Positions 36,158-44,489 of a stretch of 64,000 nt of DNA are shown piece by piece. This stretch comes from Paenibacillus gyeongsangnamensis (GTDB taxonomy: Bacteria; Bacillota; Bacilli; Paenibacillales; NBRC-103111), in assembly GCF_027533625.1 (NCBI RefSeq), contig NZ_JAQAGZ010000007.1, forward strand, positions 224,648-288,647. The letters are read 5' to 3'. The notes below the pieces were generated by a model. It did not search any database. It worked only from the letters and a program-made list of their open reading frames with translations, and was not told where the DNA came from. Numbering within the stretch: position 1 is the stretch's first letter; every line of letters begins with the position of its first letter. Both the position numbers and the translations under genes were made by a program.

Positions 36158-37309
36158 TTGCTTCACAAATTTAAAAAAATCGACTGGTCCATCATCTTTA
36201 TATTGGCAATCTTCTTGGTGATCAGCATGCTGCTGGTTTACAGCGCTACCATCGACGATCATACCGTTAAAGTGGACATTGCCAAATGGGCCGTCATTTA
36301 CGGAGTATCGCTTGTGGTCATGCTGGCGGTCAGCTGGCTCGATTATCGCATTCTGCTAAAAGGCTCGTACTATTATTACGGCGCTGGACTTCTTCTTCTC
36401 GTGATCGTGCTCAAGCTCGGCCAAACCATTAACGGCGCGCAAGGCTGGTTTAAGCTGCCGATGGGGCTGAACTTTCAGCCCGTGGAATTGTTCAAGCTTA
36501 TTCTCATTATGACGCTGGCGGTCTTCATGGCCAGACGGAAGGGTGAGTCGCTGACCTTATTCCGGGATGTGCTGCCGATCGGGCTTATCGTATTTGTGCC
36601 TTTCGTTCTGGTGATCATTCAGCCGGATCTCGGGAATGCGATTATTTTTCTCGTGATTCTGCTCGGGATGTACTGGATCGGCAATATCCGGTTCAGCTAT
36701 GTGCTGATCGGGGCCATCGTGCTGGGGGGCGGAGGCTATTTATTCCTCTACGTATTCCAGCATTATCATGATCCGCTGATCGGTTTCTTGAAGTCGGTGA
36801 ATGTGCCCGAGCACTGGATCGGACGGCTTAATACGTTCATTAATCCGGACGAAGCATCCCGGGACGCGAAGTGGCAGGTCATGAACTCGATTCGGGCCAT
36901 CGGTTCGGGATCGCTGATGGGCGAGAAATATTTGCATGGAACGTCCATTCACAGCAACTTTATTCCCGTCGCTTATACGGATGCCATTTTCGTCGTCGTA
37001 GGGGAGGAGTTCGGATTTGTCGGTGCGTCGGTACTGCTCCTGCTGTACTTCGTGATGATTTACCGGATGATCCTTATCGCCATTTATTGCAATAACCATG
37101 CGGGTTCCTACATGATCGTCGGGATCGTATCAATGCTCGTGTTCCAGATTTTCCAAAATATCGGGATGATGATCGGCATTATGCCTTTAACCGGCATTAC
37201 GCTGCCTTTTGTCAGCTACGGGGGGACTTCGCTCATGATCAATATGCTGGCAATGGGTCTCGTCTTGAGCATCCGGGTCCACGACGACAAGCTTCTGGAA
37301 GAAGAATAG
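36158..37309 (+). CDS. rodA: SEDS-family glycosyltransferase RodA/FtsW
   Basis: A peptidoglycan polymerase of the SEDS family: 383 aa, about ten membrane helices, with GAQGWFKLPMGLNFQPVE (conserved Trp and Pro-Val-Glu) and the C-terminal GITLPFVSYGGTSL motif. The TTG start at 36158 follows 6 nt after minD with a weak SD (GGGATGGGA). It is placed between minD and spoIVFA, where B. subtilis has none, but together with mreBCD this makes an elongasome cluster. It could be named FtsW/RodA; RodA is favoured by context. Confidence 0.9.
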   Translation: MLHKFKKIDWSIIFILAIFLVISMLLVYSATIDDHTVKVDIAKWAVIYGVSLVVMLAVSWLDYRILLKGSYYYYGAGLLLLVIVLKLGQTINGAQGWFKLPMGLNFQPVELFKLILIMTLAVFMARRKGESLTLFRDVLPIGLIVFVPFVLVIIQPDLGNAIIFLVILLGMYWIGNIRFSYVLIGAIVLGGGGYLFLYVFQHYHDPLIGFLKSVNVPEHWIGRLNTFINPDEASRDAKWQVMNSIRAIGSGSLMGEKYLHGTSIHSNFIPVAYTDAIFVVVGEEFGFVGASVLLLLYFVMIYRMILIAIYCNNHAGSYMIVGIVSMLVFQIFQNIGMMIGIMPLTGITLPFVSYGGTSLMINMLAMGLVLSIRVHDDKLLEEE

Positions 37310-37319
37310 CAGTGCTTGG

Positions 37320-37339
37320 ACACCCTCCGGGGTGTTTTG
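37320..37339 (+). terminator. Terminator 1 after rodA
   Basis: The short stem ACACCC/GGGTGT is followed by TTTT. An almost identical terminator (21 of 22 nt over TGGACACCC...TTTT) occurs again at 37551-37573. Confidence 0.6.
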
Positions 37340-37384
37340 CATGCCGAGAAACCTATGAAATAGAGAAGATTGCCTTGGTACTCC

Positions 37385-37503
37385 GGTGGGGTATCCCCTT
37401 CCGCCCGCTGTTGTTATCGGAAAATTTCGATTTATTCGCTATTCAGCGGTCATTTTCCGATAACAAAGGCGGGCGCTATCGCTCCTACAGGGGATACCCC
37501 ACC
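37385..37503. repeat. Foldback element between two copies of the rodA terminator
   Basis: GGTGGGGTATCCCCT (37385-37399) pairs with AGGGGATACCCCACC (37489-37503). Inside, CGCCCGC and TTGTTATCGGAAAA pair with TTTTCCGATAACAA and GCGGGCG. The loop is about 25 nt. No ORF is supported. It lies between two near-identical terminators, so one terminator copy may have been duplicated on insertion. Confidence 0.7.
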
Positions 37504-37550
37504 TACCGCCTTTGCATTTTTCTGCATAGCCGGGCTTCTCTTCAATCTGG

Positions 37551-37573
37551 ACACCCTTCGGGGTGTTTTTTTT
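37551..37573 (+). terminator. Terminator 2 after rodA
   Basis: ACACCC TTC GGGGTGT followed by T8. A near-exact repeat of the terminator at 37320. Confidence 0.75.
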
Positions 37574-37721
37574 AATTAGGAAAGTAAAAGTTTGAACCTG
37601 ATTGAAGCTCATTCGGCGGAATTGAAGCGAATTTCCCTCGAATTAAATCCCGCGCGATCCGAATAAAACCGACGTACAAGCTCATAGGATGGAATATACA
37701 AGCCTTGGGAGGCGACAGGCA

Positions 37722-38606
37722 ATGGATTCCAAACGGAGCATTCGCGAACGGCGCATGGAGAAAATACGACACCTGCAGGACGGCCAGGGACGCACGCCTC
37801 TCGAGGCGGAGCGGTCGCACTTTCATTTTCCTATGGTCCAAGAAAGAGGGAGAGAGAGCGAGCTTGCAGCCTATCGCGAGACCAGGCACCAACCCCATGA
37901 GGCGTACTCGTCCGATCCGGAGACGGAATGGAACCGGAAATGGCAGCAGGACCTGTCCGCCTACTCCCGTTCACCGGGGTATCGGACGAAGGAGCCGAGA
38001 TCGGGACGGGTCGCACGGCAGCTCGTCATCAGCGGATTGCTGACGGCCATGATCTGGGGCTGGTTTCACTTCCAGCTGCCTTGGTCGGAGGAGGGGAAGC
38101 GGTATATCCGCTCGGCATTGAACGAATCCTTCGACGCCAAGGCGCTAGCGGCCTGGTACGAACGGAAATTCGGCGGCAGCCCGTCGTTTCTGCCGGCCAT
38201 GGATCCGCTAAAGCATCAGGAGGCAGAGAAGGTCAGCGCCGAGAGCAAGCATTATTTCGTTCCGCTGCAGGGAAAGGTGATCGCGGCCTTCACGCCGGGA
38301 CAAAGCGGAATTCTGGTCCAAGCGAGGCCGGGAGCTCCCGTTGCCGCTCTGGACACGGGGCGCGTTACCTTCGCCGGCGTCAAAGAGGACAGCGGCTTTA
38401 CCGTCGTTCTGCGCCACACGAACGGCATGGAGTCGGTATACGGCCATTTGGAGGCGGGGAAGGTGCAGGTGAACGACTGGATCAAGGGAGGGGAAACCGT
38501 CGGAACCTTGTCCAAGGCGCAGGGCCCTGCATCGGGGACGCTGTTCTTCGCCCTGTCGAAGGACGGCAGGCCTCTTAATCCGACGGATGTGATTTCGTTT
38601 GATTAA
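37722..38606 (+). CDS. spoIVFA: Stage IV sporulation protein FA (SpoIVFA), inactive M23-type
   Basis: A membrane protein that holds the pro-sigma-K protease SpoIVFB in an inhibited complex with BofA. A charged cytoplasmic part (about 1-97), one membrane helix (about 98-118) and a C-terminal LytM/M23 domain (about 175-290, ending in GTLFFALSKDGRPLNPTD) are seen. The first metal motif HxxxD is replaced (AFTPGQSGILVQARPG), so peptidase activity is not expected; YGHLE keeps one His. Start ATG 37722 with GGGAGG 8 nt upstream; an ATG at 37689 has no SD. It overlaps spoIVFB by 8 nt. Confidence 0.88.
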   Translation: MDSKRSIRERRMEKIRHLQDGQGRTPLEAERSHFHFPMVQERGRESELAAYRETRHQPHEAYSSDPETEWNRKWQQDLSAYSRSPGYRTKEPRSGRVARQLVISGLLTAMIWGWFHFQLPWSEEGKRYIRSALNESFDAKALAAWYERKFGGSPSFLPAMDPLKHQEAEKVSAESKHYFVPLQGKVIAAFTPGQSGILVQARPGAPVAALDTGRVTFAGVKEDSGFTVVLRHTNGMESVYGHLEAGKVQVNDWIKGGETVGTLSKAQGPASGTLFFALSKDGRPLNPTDVISFD

Positions 38607-39498
38607 CCGCTGGAGCCTGGTCTGGTTCGGCATCCGCTTCCGGTTCCACCCGCTGTTCTCCATCATCGTGCTGTTGTCTGCCTTGACGGGGTATTTCGTG
38701 GAAATCATCACGCTGTTCGGCATCGTGCTCATTCATGAGCTCGGTCACGCGGCGGCCGCGAAGGGCCTTGGATGGAAGGTGAAGGAGGTTCAGCTGCTGC
38801 CGTTCGGCGGGGTCGCCGTCGTGGAGGAGCATTCCGATATTCCCGTGTGGCAGGACTTGACCGTAGCGCTGGCAGGGCCGCTTCAAAACGCATGGATGAT
38901 GGCGGTCGGAAGCCTCCTGGCAGGCTGGGGCCTGCTGCCTCCGGTATGGGGAGCTTACTTCGTGCAGGCCAATCTGCTGATCGGGCTATTCAATATGCTC
39001 CCGATTTTCCCGCTCGACGGGGGAAAGGTGCTGCTGGCGCTCTTCGGGCTCTGGCTTCCTTATGAGAAAACGATCCGCCTTACCGTGTGGATCAGCCTCG
39101 TATTCAGCGGGCTCATGCTTTGCGCTTCGGCCCTCCATCTCTTGACGGAGAAGGGCGGGCTGCAGCTCAACTTGCTAATGATCGGTTTGTTCCTGCTATA
39201 CTCCAACTGGTACGAGCTTCGCGGCATTCCTTACCGGTTCGTCCGCTTTCTTGTGAACCGCCCTGTCCGTCAGCAGGGGCTGTTGTCCCGGGGGACGGCG
39301 GCGCTCCCGATTGTCGTGCTGGACAAGCGGCGGGTTACGGAGATCGTCCGGCTCTTCATGAGGGACCGGTATCATCTTATCTACGTGCTTGACGAGAGGG
39401 GCGCTCTGCGTCATATCGTTCCCGAGAAAACGATGCTGGATTTTTATTTTGACGAGGGCCGTCGGGATCGTCCTTTGGCCGAGCTTTTTCTCCTGTGA
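38599..39498 (+). CDS. spoIVFB: Stage IV sporulation protein FB (intramembrane metalloprotease)
   Basis: A site-2-protease-family enzyme that cleaves pro-sigma-K in the outer forespore membrane. The zinc motif HELGH is at residues 46-50 in a membrane helix, and the third ligand is in NMLPIFPLDGGK (Asp, about residue 136). The C-terminal CBS-like domain (about 225-290) is where ATP is sensed in B. subtilis. The length is 299 aa. The TTG start overlaps the end of spoIVFA, indicating coupling. BofC, which acts on the same checkpoint, is also in this window. Confidence 0.92.
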   Translation: MINRWSLVWFGIRFRFHPLFSIIVLLSALTGYFVEIITLFGIVLIHELGHAAAAKGLGWKVKEVQLLPFGGVAVVEEHSDIPVWQDLTVALAGPLQNAWMMAVGSLLAGWGLLPPVWGAYFVQANLLIGLFNMLPIFPLDGGKVLLALFGLWLPYEKTIRLTVWISLVFSGLMLCASALHLLTEKGGLQLNLLMIGLFLLYSNWYELRGIPYRFVRFLVNRPVRQQGLLSRGTAALPIVVLDKRRVTEIVRLFMRDRYHLIYVLDERGALRHIVPEKTMLDFYFDEGRRDRPLAELFLL

Positions 39499-39501
39499 TT
39501 G

Positions 39502-39510
39502 TGGTACAAT
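39502..39510 (+). promoter_or_regulatory. Extended -10 promoter of rng
   Basis: TG-G-TACAAT (39502-39510), 21 nt before the ATG; the -35 is weak. Confidence 0.4.
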
Positions 39511-39530
39511 AAGGCCGAGGTGTTGCAGCC

Positions 39531-40769
39531 ATGAAACGAATTGGGGTCCGCAGTAGTGAACAGTATACCGAGGTGGCCGTACAAGAGAACGGCAAGCTCG
39601 TGGAATATTACAAGGGCAAGCGCGATCAGGGTCAGCTTGCCGGCAATGTGTATATCGGGCGCGTCATGAGGGTGCTGCAGGGGATGCAATCCGCCTTTGT
39701 GGATATCGGACTTGAGAAGAACGCATTTTTATACATAGACGATCTGCTGCCCGCCCATCTGGAGAAGCAGCCGAAGGAAAAGCCGTCGATTCACGATCTG
39801 GTGAAGGTGGGGCAGACGCTGATGGTTCAGGTGGTGAAGGAGCCGGTAGGCGACAAAGGGGCCCGAATCACGACGCATTATTCGATTCCGGGGCGATTCG
39901 GAGTGTACATGCCGTATGCCGATTACGTCGGCGTATCCCGCAAAATCGAAAGCGCCGCGGAACGCGAGCGGCTGAAACGGACCGCGGAGCGCCACTTGGA
40001 AGCCGGAGAAGGCTTCATTGTGCGGACGGCCGCGCTGGGCGAGAGCGAGGAGGGCATCGCGGCGGATCTGGACGAGCTTCGCATCCGCTGGCGAAGGATT
40101 GAAGCGAGCGGGGAGGCGGAAGGCGCCGTCCCCCGCAAAATTTACTCCGATCTGGAGATGCTGCCGCGGCTTATCCGCGATTTGTTCCGGGACGACGTAG
40201 AGGAGCTTGTGGTCGATTCCGAGGAAGTGTACGAGGAAATTACGGCTCTGATCTCCCCGCTGTCCGCTGTTCTGAGCAAACGGGTCCGCAAAGCGGCTTC
40301 GACATTCTGGGCCGATCAGGCGCTCGAACGTCAGCTTGAGCTCGGACTCAAGCGCAAAATATGGCTGGATAACGGCTCTTACCTGATCGTCGACCGCACC
40401 GAGGCGCTCACCGTGTTTGATGTCAATACCGGCAAATATACGGGTTCCATCGATTTGGAGCGCACGGTATTCGACACGAATATCGAAGCGGCGAGGGAGA
40501 TCGCGAGGCTGCTCCGGCTGCGCGATATCGGGGGGCTGATCATTATCGATTTCATCGATATGGAGACGGAGGCGTCCCGCCAGCAGGTGCTTGACGAGCT
40601 CATACGGGAAACGCGAAAGGACCGGACCAAAACCGTCGTCGTCGGTTGGACGAAGCTGGGTCTTGTCGAAATGACCCGCAAGAAGGTCAGGGAAAGCAAG
40701 GAAACAACCGTCCTGGAGGCGTGCCCCTCTTGCGGAGGGAGCGGATGGGTCTTATCCGAAGAGCAGTAA
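39531..40769 (+). CDS. rng: Ribonuclease G/E family endoribonuclease
   Basis: An endonuclease for rRNA maturation and mRNA decay. An S1 domain (about residues 35-115, LAGNVYIGRVMRVLQGMQSAFVDIG) is followed by an RNase-H-like catalytic part with the metal-binding aspartates in VFDVNTGKYTG and IDFIDME, and a C-terminal zinc-link CPSCGG. The length of 412 aa is shorter than E. coli RNase G (489) and has none of the RNase E scaffold. B. subtilis lacks RNase E/G; other Bacillales and Clostridia have it upstream of rplU, as here. Confidence 0.93.
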   Translation: MKRIGVRSSEQYTEVAVQENGKLVEYYKGKRDQGQLAGNVYIGRVMRVLQGMQSAFVDIGLEKNAFLYIDDLLPAHLEKQPKEKPSIHDLVKVGQTLMVQVVKEPVGDKGARITTHYSIPGRFGVYMPYADYVGVSRKIESAAERERLKRTAERHLEAGEGFIVRTAALGESEEGIAADLDELRIRWRRIEASGEAEGAVPRKIYSDLEMLPRLIRDLFRDDVEELVVDSEEVYEEITALISPLSAVLSKRVRKAASTFWADQALERQLELGLKRKIWLDNGSYLIVDRTEALTVFDVNTGKYTGSIDLERTVFDTNIEAAREIARLLRLRDIGGLIIIDFIDMETEASRQQVLDELIRETRKDRTKTVVVGWTKLGLVEMTRKKVRESKETTVLEACPSCGGSGWVLSEEQ

Positions 40770-40828
40770 TCATCATCCGGCGGTGTAGAATGAGAAAAGT
40801 ATTGCTTTCGCTCTCTTATCTGTGGTAT

Positions 40829-40834
40829 TATAAT
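40829..40834 (+). promoter_or_regulatory. -10 of the rplU operon promoter
   Basis: A perfect TATAAT after TTTCGC/TTGCTT -35-like sequences (40803-40811; 17-20 bp spacing), 119 nt before the rplU start. Confidence 0.5.
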
Positions 40835-40839
40835 CAGGT

Positions 40840-40950
40840 GTGTTGCTATAGCATGCTGTAACCGCACGAAGCGGGTTGTATTTAAGCGCTTGTCCGTTCA
40901 TCGGTCAAGCCACCTGGCTTTAGGCGAGTCTGAGACATGAGGGAGGTGCA
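40840..40950 (+). ncRNA. L21 leader (autoregulatory 5' UTR of rplU)
   Basis: A leader of about 110 nt between the promoter and rplU. It contains the hairpin AACCGC-ACGAA-GCGGGTT (about 40860-40876) and a second stem around AAGCGCTTG...CAAGCC. The position and the AACCGCACGAAGCGGGTT element fit the conserved Firmicute L21 leader (Rfam L21_leader), thought to bind the ribosomal protein. Confidence 0.65.
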
Positions 40951-40953
40951 ACT

Positions 40954-41265
40954 ATGTACGCAATTATTGAAACGGGTGGCAAGCAATACAAAGTTCAAGA
41001 AGGCGATGTCGTTTACATCGAGAAGCTTGAAGCTGGTGAAGGCGATTCCGTAACTTTCGACCGCGTGCTCGCCGTTTCCAAAGAGAACGGTCTGGTGTTC
41101 GGCGCTCCGGTAGTTTCCGGCGCATCCGTATCCGGTAAAGTCGAGAAGCACGGCAAAGGCGAGAAAATCATCGTTTACAAATACAAAGCGAAGAAAAATT
41201 ACCGCCGCAAGCAAGGTCATCGTCAGCCTTACACGAAGGTTGTCATTGAGAAAATCCAAGGTTAA
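40954..41265 (+). CDS. rplU: 50S ribosomal protein L21 (bL21)
   Basis: 103 aa beginning [19 protein letters not shown], the usual bL21 start, and ending with the basic [15 protein letters not shown] block that contacts 23S rRNA. SD GGGAGGTG. First of rplU-prp-rpmA. Confidence 0.98.
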   Translation: MYAIIETGGKQYKVQEGDVVYIEKLEAGEGDSVTFDRVLAVSKENGLVFGAPVVSGASVSGKVEKHGKGEKIIVYKYKAKKNYRRKQGHRQPYTKVVIEKIQG

Positions 41266-41274
41266 GATGCTGCC

Positions 41275-41616
41275 ATGATTCGGGTCGCGATTTATCGAAG
41301 ACACGATGGGAGCATCGAACGTTTCAGTGTGGACGGTCACGCGCAGTACGACGAGCCGGGCAAGGATATTGTCTGTGCCGGCGTATCCGCCGTTACCGTA
41401 GGCACCGTGAATGCCGTGGAAGCGCTGGCCGGTCTCGAACTGAAGAACCGCATGAAGCACGGGATGCTTCAAGTGGAGGTTCCGGACGGACTGGATCCGC
41501 TCACGGGGGACAAGGTGCAGCTGCTGCTGGAATCGATGGTTGTTATGCTGCAATCGATCGAACAATCGTATGGTGCATATATAGCAATGCAAGACAATCA
41601 AAAAGCAAGGAGGTAG
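41275..41616 (+). CDS. prp: Ribosomal-processing cysteine protease Prp (YsxB)
   Basis: A small cysteine protease that removes the N-terminal extension of L27 in Firmicutes. Catalytic His22 (DGHAQYD) and Cys34 (DIVCAGVSAV) are in place. The length of 113 aa is typical. It sits between rplU and rpmA, whose product carries the matching cleavage site. Confidence 0.95.
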   Translation: MIRVAIYRRHDGSIERFSVDGHAQYDEPGKDIVCAGVSAVTVGTVNAVEALAGLELKNRMKHGMLQVEVPDGLDPLTGDKVQLLLESMVVMLQSIEQSYGAYIAMQDNQKARR

Positions 41617-41622
41617 ACAGAC

Positions 41623-41934
41623 ATGTTACAATTGAATCTTCAGTTGTTCGCGTCCAAGAAAGGCGTAGGTTCCACGAAAAACGGTCGTGACAGCCACTCC
41701 AAGCGTCTTGGCGCAAAACGTGCCGACGGTCAAACCGTAACGGGCGGAAGCATCCTGGTTCGTCAACGCGGTACCAAGATCCACCCGGGCAATAACGTGG
41801 GCATCGGTTCCGATGATACCCTCTTCGCGAAGATCGACGGCGTCGTGAAGTTCGAGCGTCTTGGTCGTGACCGCAAGAAAGTGAGCGTCTACCCTGTAGC
41901 GGCTGCTCCTGTAGCTGCTACGGTAGAAGTTTAA
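41623..41934 (+). CDS. rpmA: 50S ribosomal protein L27 (bL27) with Prp-cleaved leader
   Basis: 103 aa. The first residues [18 protein letters not shown] are the Firmicute-type extension; Prp cleaves after LQLFA, exposing the functional N-terminus beginning [17 protein letters not shown] lies in the end of prp. A very strong terminator follows. Confidence 0.98.
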   Translation: MLQLNLQLFASKKGVGSTKNGRDSHSKRLGAKRADGQTVTGGSILVRQRGTKIHPGNNVGIGSDDTLFAKIDGVVKFERLGRDRKKVSVYPVAAAPVAATVEV

Positions 41935-41950
41935 TATCCGGACTACCCAG

Positions 41951-41986
41951 ACCCCCCGGCGAATTTGTTCGCCGGGGGGGTTTTTG
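41951..41986 (+). terminator. Intrinsic terminator after rpmA
   Basis: ACCCCCCGGCGAA pairs with TTCGCCGGGGGGG around a short loop and is followed by TTTTTG. Copy 3 of the two-hairpin repeat starts 4 nt after the T-tract and following G. Confidence 0.92.
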
Positions 41987-41990
41987 CTCA

Positions 41991-42092
41991 GTTGATAAGA
42001 ATTTATAAGTATTCGTAGCTTATAGCTTCGCATCAACCTTGGTAAACGCGCTGGTCCTTGTAAGACTAGGACGGCGTAGCCGTTTATCTTGG
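41991..42092 (+). repeat. Two-hairpin post-terminator repeat, copy 3
   Basis: Same unit as at 10781 and 56778, with mismatched loops in both stems and a few point changes (GTATTCGTAG in the first loop; GACTAGGAC in the second). It lies between the rpmA terminator and the spo0B promoter. Confidence 0.85.
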
Positions 42093-42165
42093 GCACTATG
42101 GAAAGATGAAGCTTGGTGCCCGATTTCAGGCCGGCCGAGCTTGGAGTGAAGTTTCTTAGGCAACG

Positions 42166-42174
42166 TGCTATACT
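42166..42174 (+). promoter_or_regulatory. Extended -10 promoter of spo0B-obg
   Basis: TG-C-TATACT (42166-42174), 42 nt before the spo0B ATG; no good -35. Confidence 0.45.
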
Positions 42175-42215
42175 TGTAAGGATCAGGATGAACCGGAAGC
42201 GAAAGGGTTGAAATC

Positions 42216-42870
42216 ATGACGTCTGATACGAATCGGCTTATCCGGAATACGGAGCTAGGACAGGGGCTGCGGCAGCTGCCGGGCAGCGAGAGCGCAAACG
42301 ATGAGACGGATCAGAACCTTCGGTTACTGCGATTGTTCAATCATTATCGGCACGACTGGATGAACGACATTCAAATCCTTTTTTGGTTATGTGAAATTGA
42401 AAAAGTATGATAAATTATTGGATTTGATGGAGAAGATAAACGAAAAGGTTCGCCAGGAAAGCTACATATCCAAGCTGGGCATTCCGTCGCTGATCGTCAG
42501 TCTGCTGGCGTTTCAGGCGGAGGTAAAGGAACTGCGCCTGGATCTTCACATGGATGAGGAGATCCGTATGCAGAGCCTGCGGCATCCGGAAGCCGCCGAA
42601 GCGCTTATTCGCAGCCTGCTGGACGATTTCAGGAAAGAAGCGGTCAGCTTCCCTGACGACAATCGTTTGCAGCTTCACTTAAGCAAGTATCCCGGAGGGA
42701 TCGGGTTGGCGGCGCGCTATGAAGGCGGGTACGATCCGAAGCGGGTCCGATTCGCGGAATCGGCGATCCGCTCCATGGGGATCGACCGGTATGGGTGGAC
42801 GGTCGAGGCGCGTTACGGCGAGGGTCAAGTGGAGTGGACCGTCCGTTTGCCGGCAAGTCATGATAGTTAA
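42216..42870 (+). pseudogene. spo0B: Sporulation phosphotransferase Spo0B, frame-disrupted
   Basis: Spo0B passes phosphate from Spo0F to Spo0A in the sporulation phosphorelay. The 5' frame (42216-42410) encodes the four-helix start with the phospho-accepting His in FNHYRHDWMNDIQILF, then reads WLCEIEKV and stops. The continuing frame (up to 42870) begins YVKLKKYDKLLDLMEKI, which is the natural next segment. Removing one T from the T6 run at 42379-42384 joins the two into one protein of about 217 aa with every other block intact. So this is either a real one-base frameshift, a slippage site, or a sequencing error. SD GAAAGGG precedes the ATG; obg follows after 12 nt. Confidence 0.8.
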
Positions 42871-42882
42871 AGAGGTGAAACC

Positions 42883-44184
42883 ATGTTCGTAGATAAAGCG
42901 AAGGTGTATGTAAAAGGCGGCGACGGCGGCGACGGGCTCGTCGCGTTCCGCAGGGAAAAATACGTGCCCGAAGGAGGACCTGCCGGCGGCGACGGCGGGG
43001 ATGGGGGCGACGTCATTTTTCGCGTGGATGAGGGGCTTCGGACCCTGGTGGATTTCCGCTATCAGAAGCATTTCAAGGCGGACCGCGGCGAGAAGGGACG
43101 CAACAAGAGCCAGCATGGAGCCAATGCGGAGGATTTGATTGTTCGGGTGCCTCCAGGTACGGTTGTGGTAGATGACGATACGCAGGAAATTTTGGTGGAT
43201 TTGACCCATCATGAGCAAGAGGTGGTTATCGCGAAGGGCGGCCGCGGCGGACGGGGGAACACCCGCTTTGCCACGCCGAACAATCCGGCTCCGAGTATCG
43301 CGGAGAACGGGGAAGAGGGTCAGGAGCGTTGGGTTGTGCTCGAGCTGAAGGTGATGGCGGACATCGGCCTGGTCGGGTTTCCGAGCGTAGGCAAGTCCAC
43401 GCTGTTATCCGTTGTGTCGGGGGCGAGACCGAAGATCGGTGCCTATCATTTCACGACGCTGACTCCGAATCTCGGGGTTGTCGACGTAGGCGACGGACGC
43501 AGCTTCGTCATGGCGGACCTTCCGGGGTTGATCGAAGGGGCCCATGAAGGCGTCGGCCTCGGCCATGAATTTTTACGACATGTGGAGCGGACCCGGGTCA
43601 TTATGCACGTGGTGGATATGGCCGCTACGGAAGGGCGCGATCCGTTCGACGATTGGGTCAAGATCAATGAAGAGCTGAAGCTGTATAACGCCAAGCTGGA
43701 AGAGCGTCCGCAAATCATTGCCGCGAACAAAATGGACATGCCGGAGGCGGAAGAGCACCTGGAGGCGTTCAAGCGGAAGCTGGCGGAGAAGGGTCGGGAC
43801 ATTCCGATTTATCCGATCTCGGCTTATGCCAAGACCGGGGTTCAAGAGCTGATGTATAAAATCGCCGATTTGCTGGAGACCATCCCGGAAACGCCGCAGG
43901 TGGAAGAACTGCCGGAGGTAACGGAGCGGAAGGTATACCGGCTCGAAACGAGCGAGGAAGAGGACTTCACCATTCGCAGAGATAACGATGTGTTCGTGGT
44001 GGACAGCCCGAGCATCGAGAAGCTTATCAAACGGACGAATTTCAGCACGCACGAATCGGTTATGCGTTTTGCTCGGATCTTGCGGAAGAAGGGCGTGGAT
44101 AAAGCGCTTCGGAGCCGCGGAGCCCAAGACGGACAAACGATCCGTATCGGAGATTTCGAGTTTGAATTCGTGGAGCAGGAATAG
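42883..44184 (+). CDS. obg: Obg/CgtA GTPase
   Basis: An essential GTPase in ribosome assembly and stress/sporulation signalling. The glycine-rich Obg fold is at residues 1-158 ([18 protein letters not shown]...), the G domain is at about 159-330 with [17 protein letters not shown] and NKMD, and the C-terminal OCT domain ends the 433-aa chain. SD AAAGAGGTG. It lies directly after spo0B, as in B. subtilis. Confidence 0.97.
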   Translation: MFVDKAKVYVKGGDGGDGLVAFRREKYVPEGGPAGGDGGDGGDVIFRVDEGLRTLVDFRYQKHFKADRGEKGRNKSQHGANAEDLIVRVPPGTVVVDDDTQEILVDLTHHEQEVVIAKGGRGGRGNTRFATPNNPAPSIAENGEEGQERWVVLELKVMADIGLVGFPSVGKSTLLSVVSGARPKIGAYHFTTLTPNLGVVDVGDGRSFVMADLPGLIEGAHEGVGLGHEFLRHVERTRVIMHVVDMAATEGRDPFDDWVKINEELKLYNAKLEERPQIIAANKMDMPEAEEHLEAFKRKLAEKGRDIPIYPISAYAKTGVQELMYKIADLLETIPETPQVEELPEVTERKVYRLETSEEEDFTIRRDNDVFVVDSPSIEKLIKRTNFSTHESVMRFARILRKKGVDKALRSRGAQDGQTIRIGDFEFEFVEQE

Positions 44185-44199
44185 CAAGGAACGAAAGAC

Positions 44200-44246
44200 G
44201 CCAATCCTTTCATGTGAGATAAATGGGAGGTTGGTGTTTTTTTGTT
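44200..44246 (+). terminator. Intrinsic terminator after obg
   Basis: CGCCAATCCTTTCAT pairs imperfectly with AATGGGAGGTTGGTG and is followed by T7. Confidence 0.65.
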
Positions 44247-44383
44247 TTTCCTTTTAACGAAAAAAGACGAACGATTAATGAAAATTATTTTATAAACGTT
44301 CGTATAAACGGTGTTATACATAGACGAACGTGAACGTATCCCCTTTAATAATTTAAAAAGGTGAACTTTTTTGCAATAACCCA

Positions 44384-44412
44384 TTGAACTTTAAGGTTTG
44401 GGAATGTATAGT
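44384..44412 (+). promoter_or_regulatory. Promoter of the nitrate block
   Basis: -35 TTGAAC (44384-44389), 17-bp spacer, -10 TATAGT (44407-44412). The start point would fall about 44419, inside the palindrome at 44417-44439. Confidence 0.6.
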
Positions 44413-44416
44413 GTAG

Positions 44417-44439
44417 TTGTGTAATTAATTCTAACACAA
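44417..44439. promoter_or_regulatory. Candidate operator overlapping the narK start point
   Basis: TTGTGT and ACACAA form 6-bp inverted arms separated by 11 bp (AATTAATTCTA). The spacing differs from Crp/Fnr sites, where the half-sites are closer. It lies just downstream of the -10. Upstream, ACGTTCGT (44296-44303) and ACGAACGT (44324-44331) form another inverted pair, and GACGAACG recurs at about 44267, so this region has several possible sites. Confidence 0.4.
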
Positions 44440-44489
44440 AGTAGACAGAGATATGGAAAATGAGTTACAATTATGGGAGGTAGGGACGA

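Noticed and set aside
44417..44439. A Crp/Fnr site upstream of narK
   Set aside because: The half-sites are TGTG/CACA but the spacing (13 bp between them) does not match the 8 bp of Crp/Fnr sites, so it is kept only as an unnamed palindrome.
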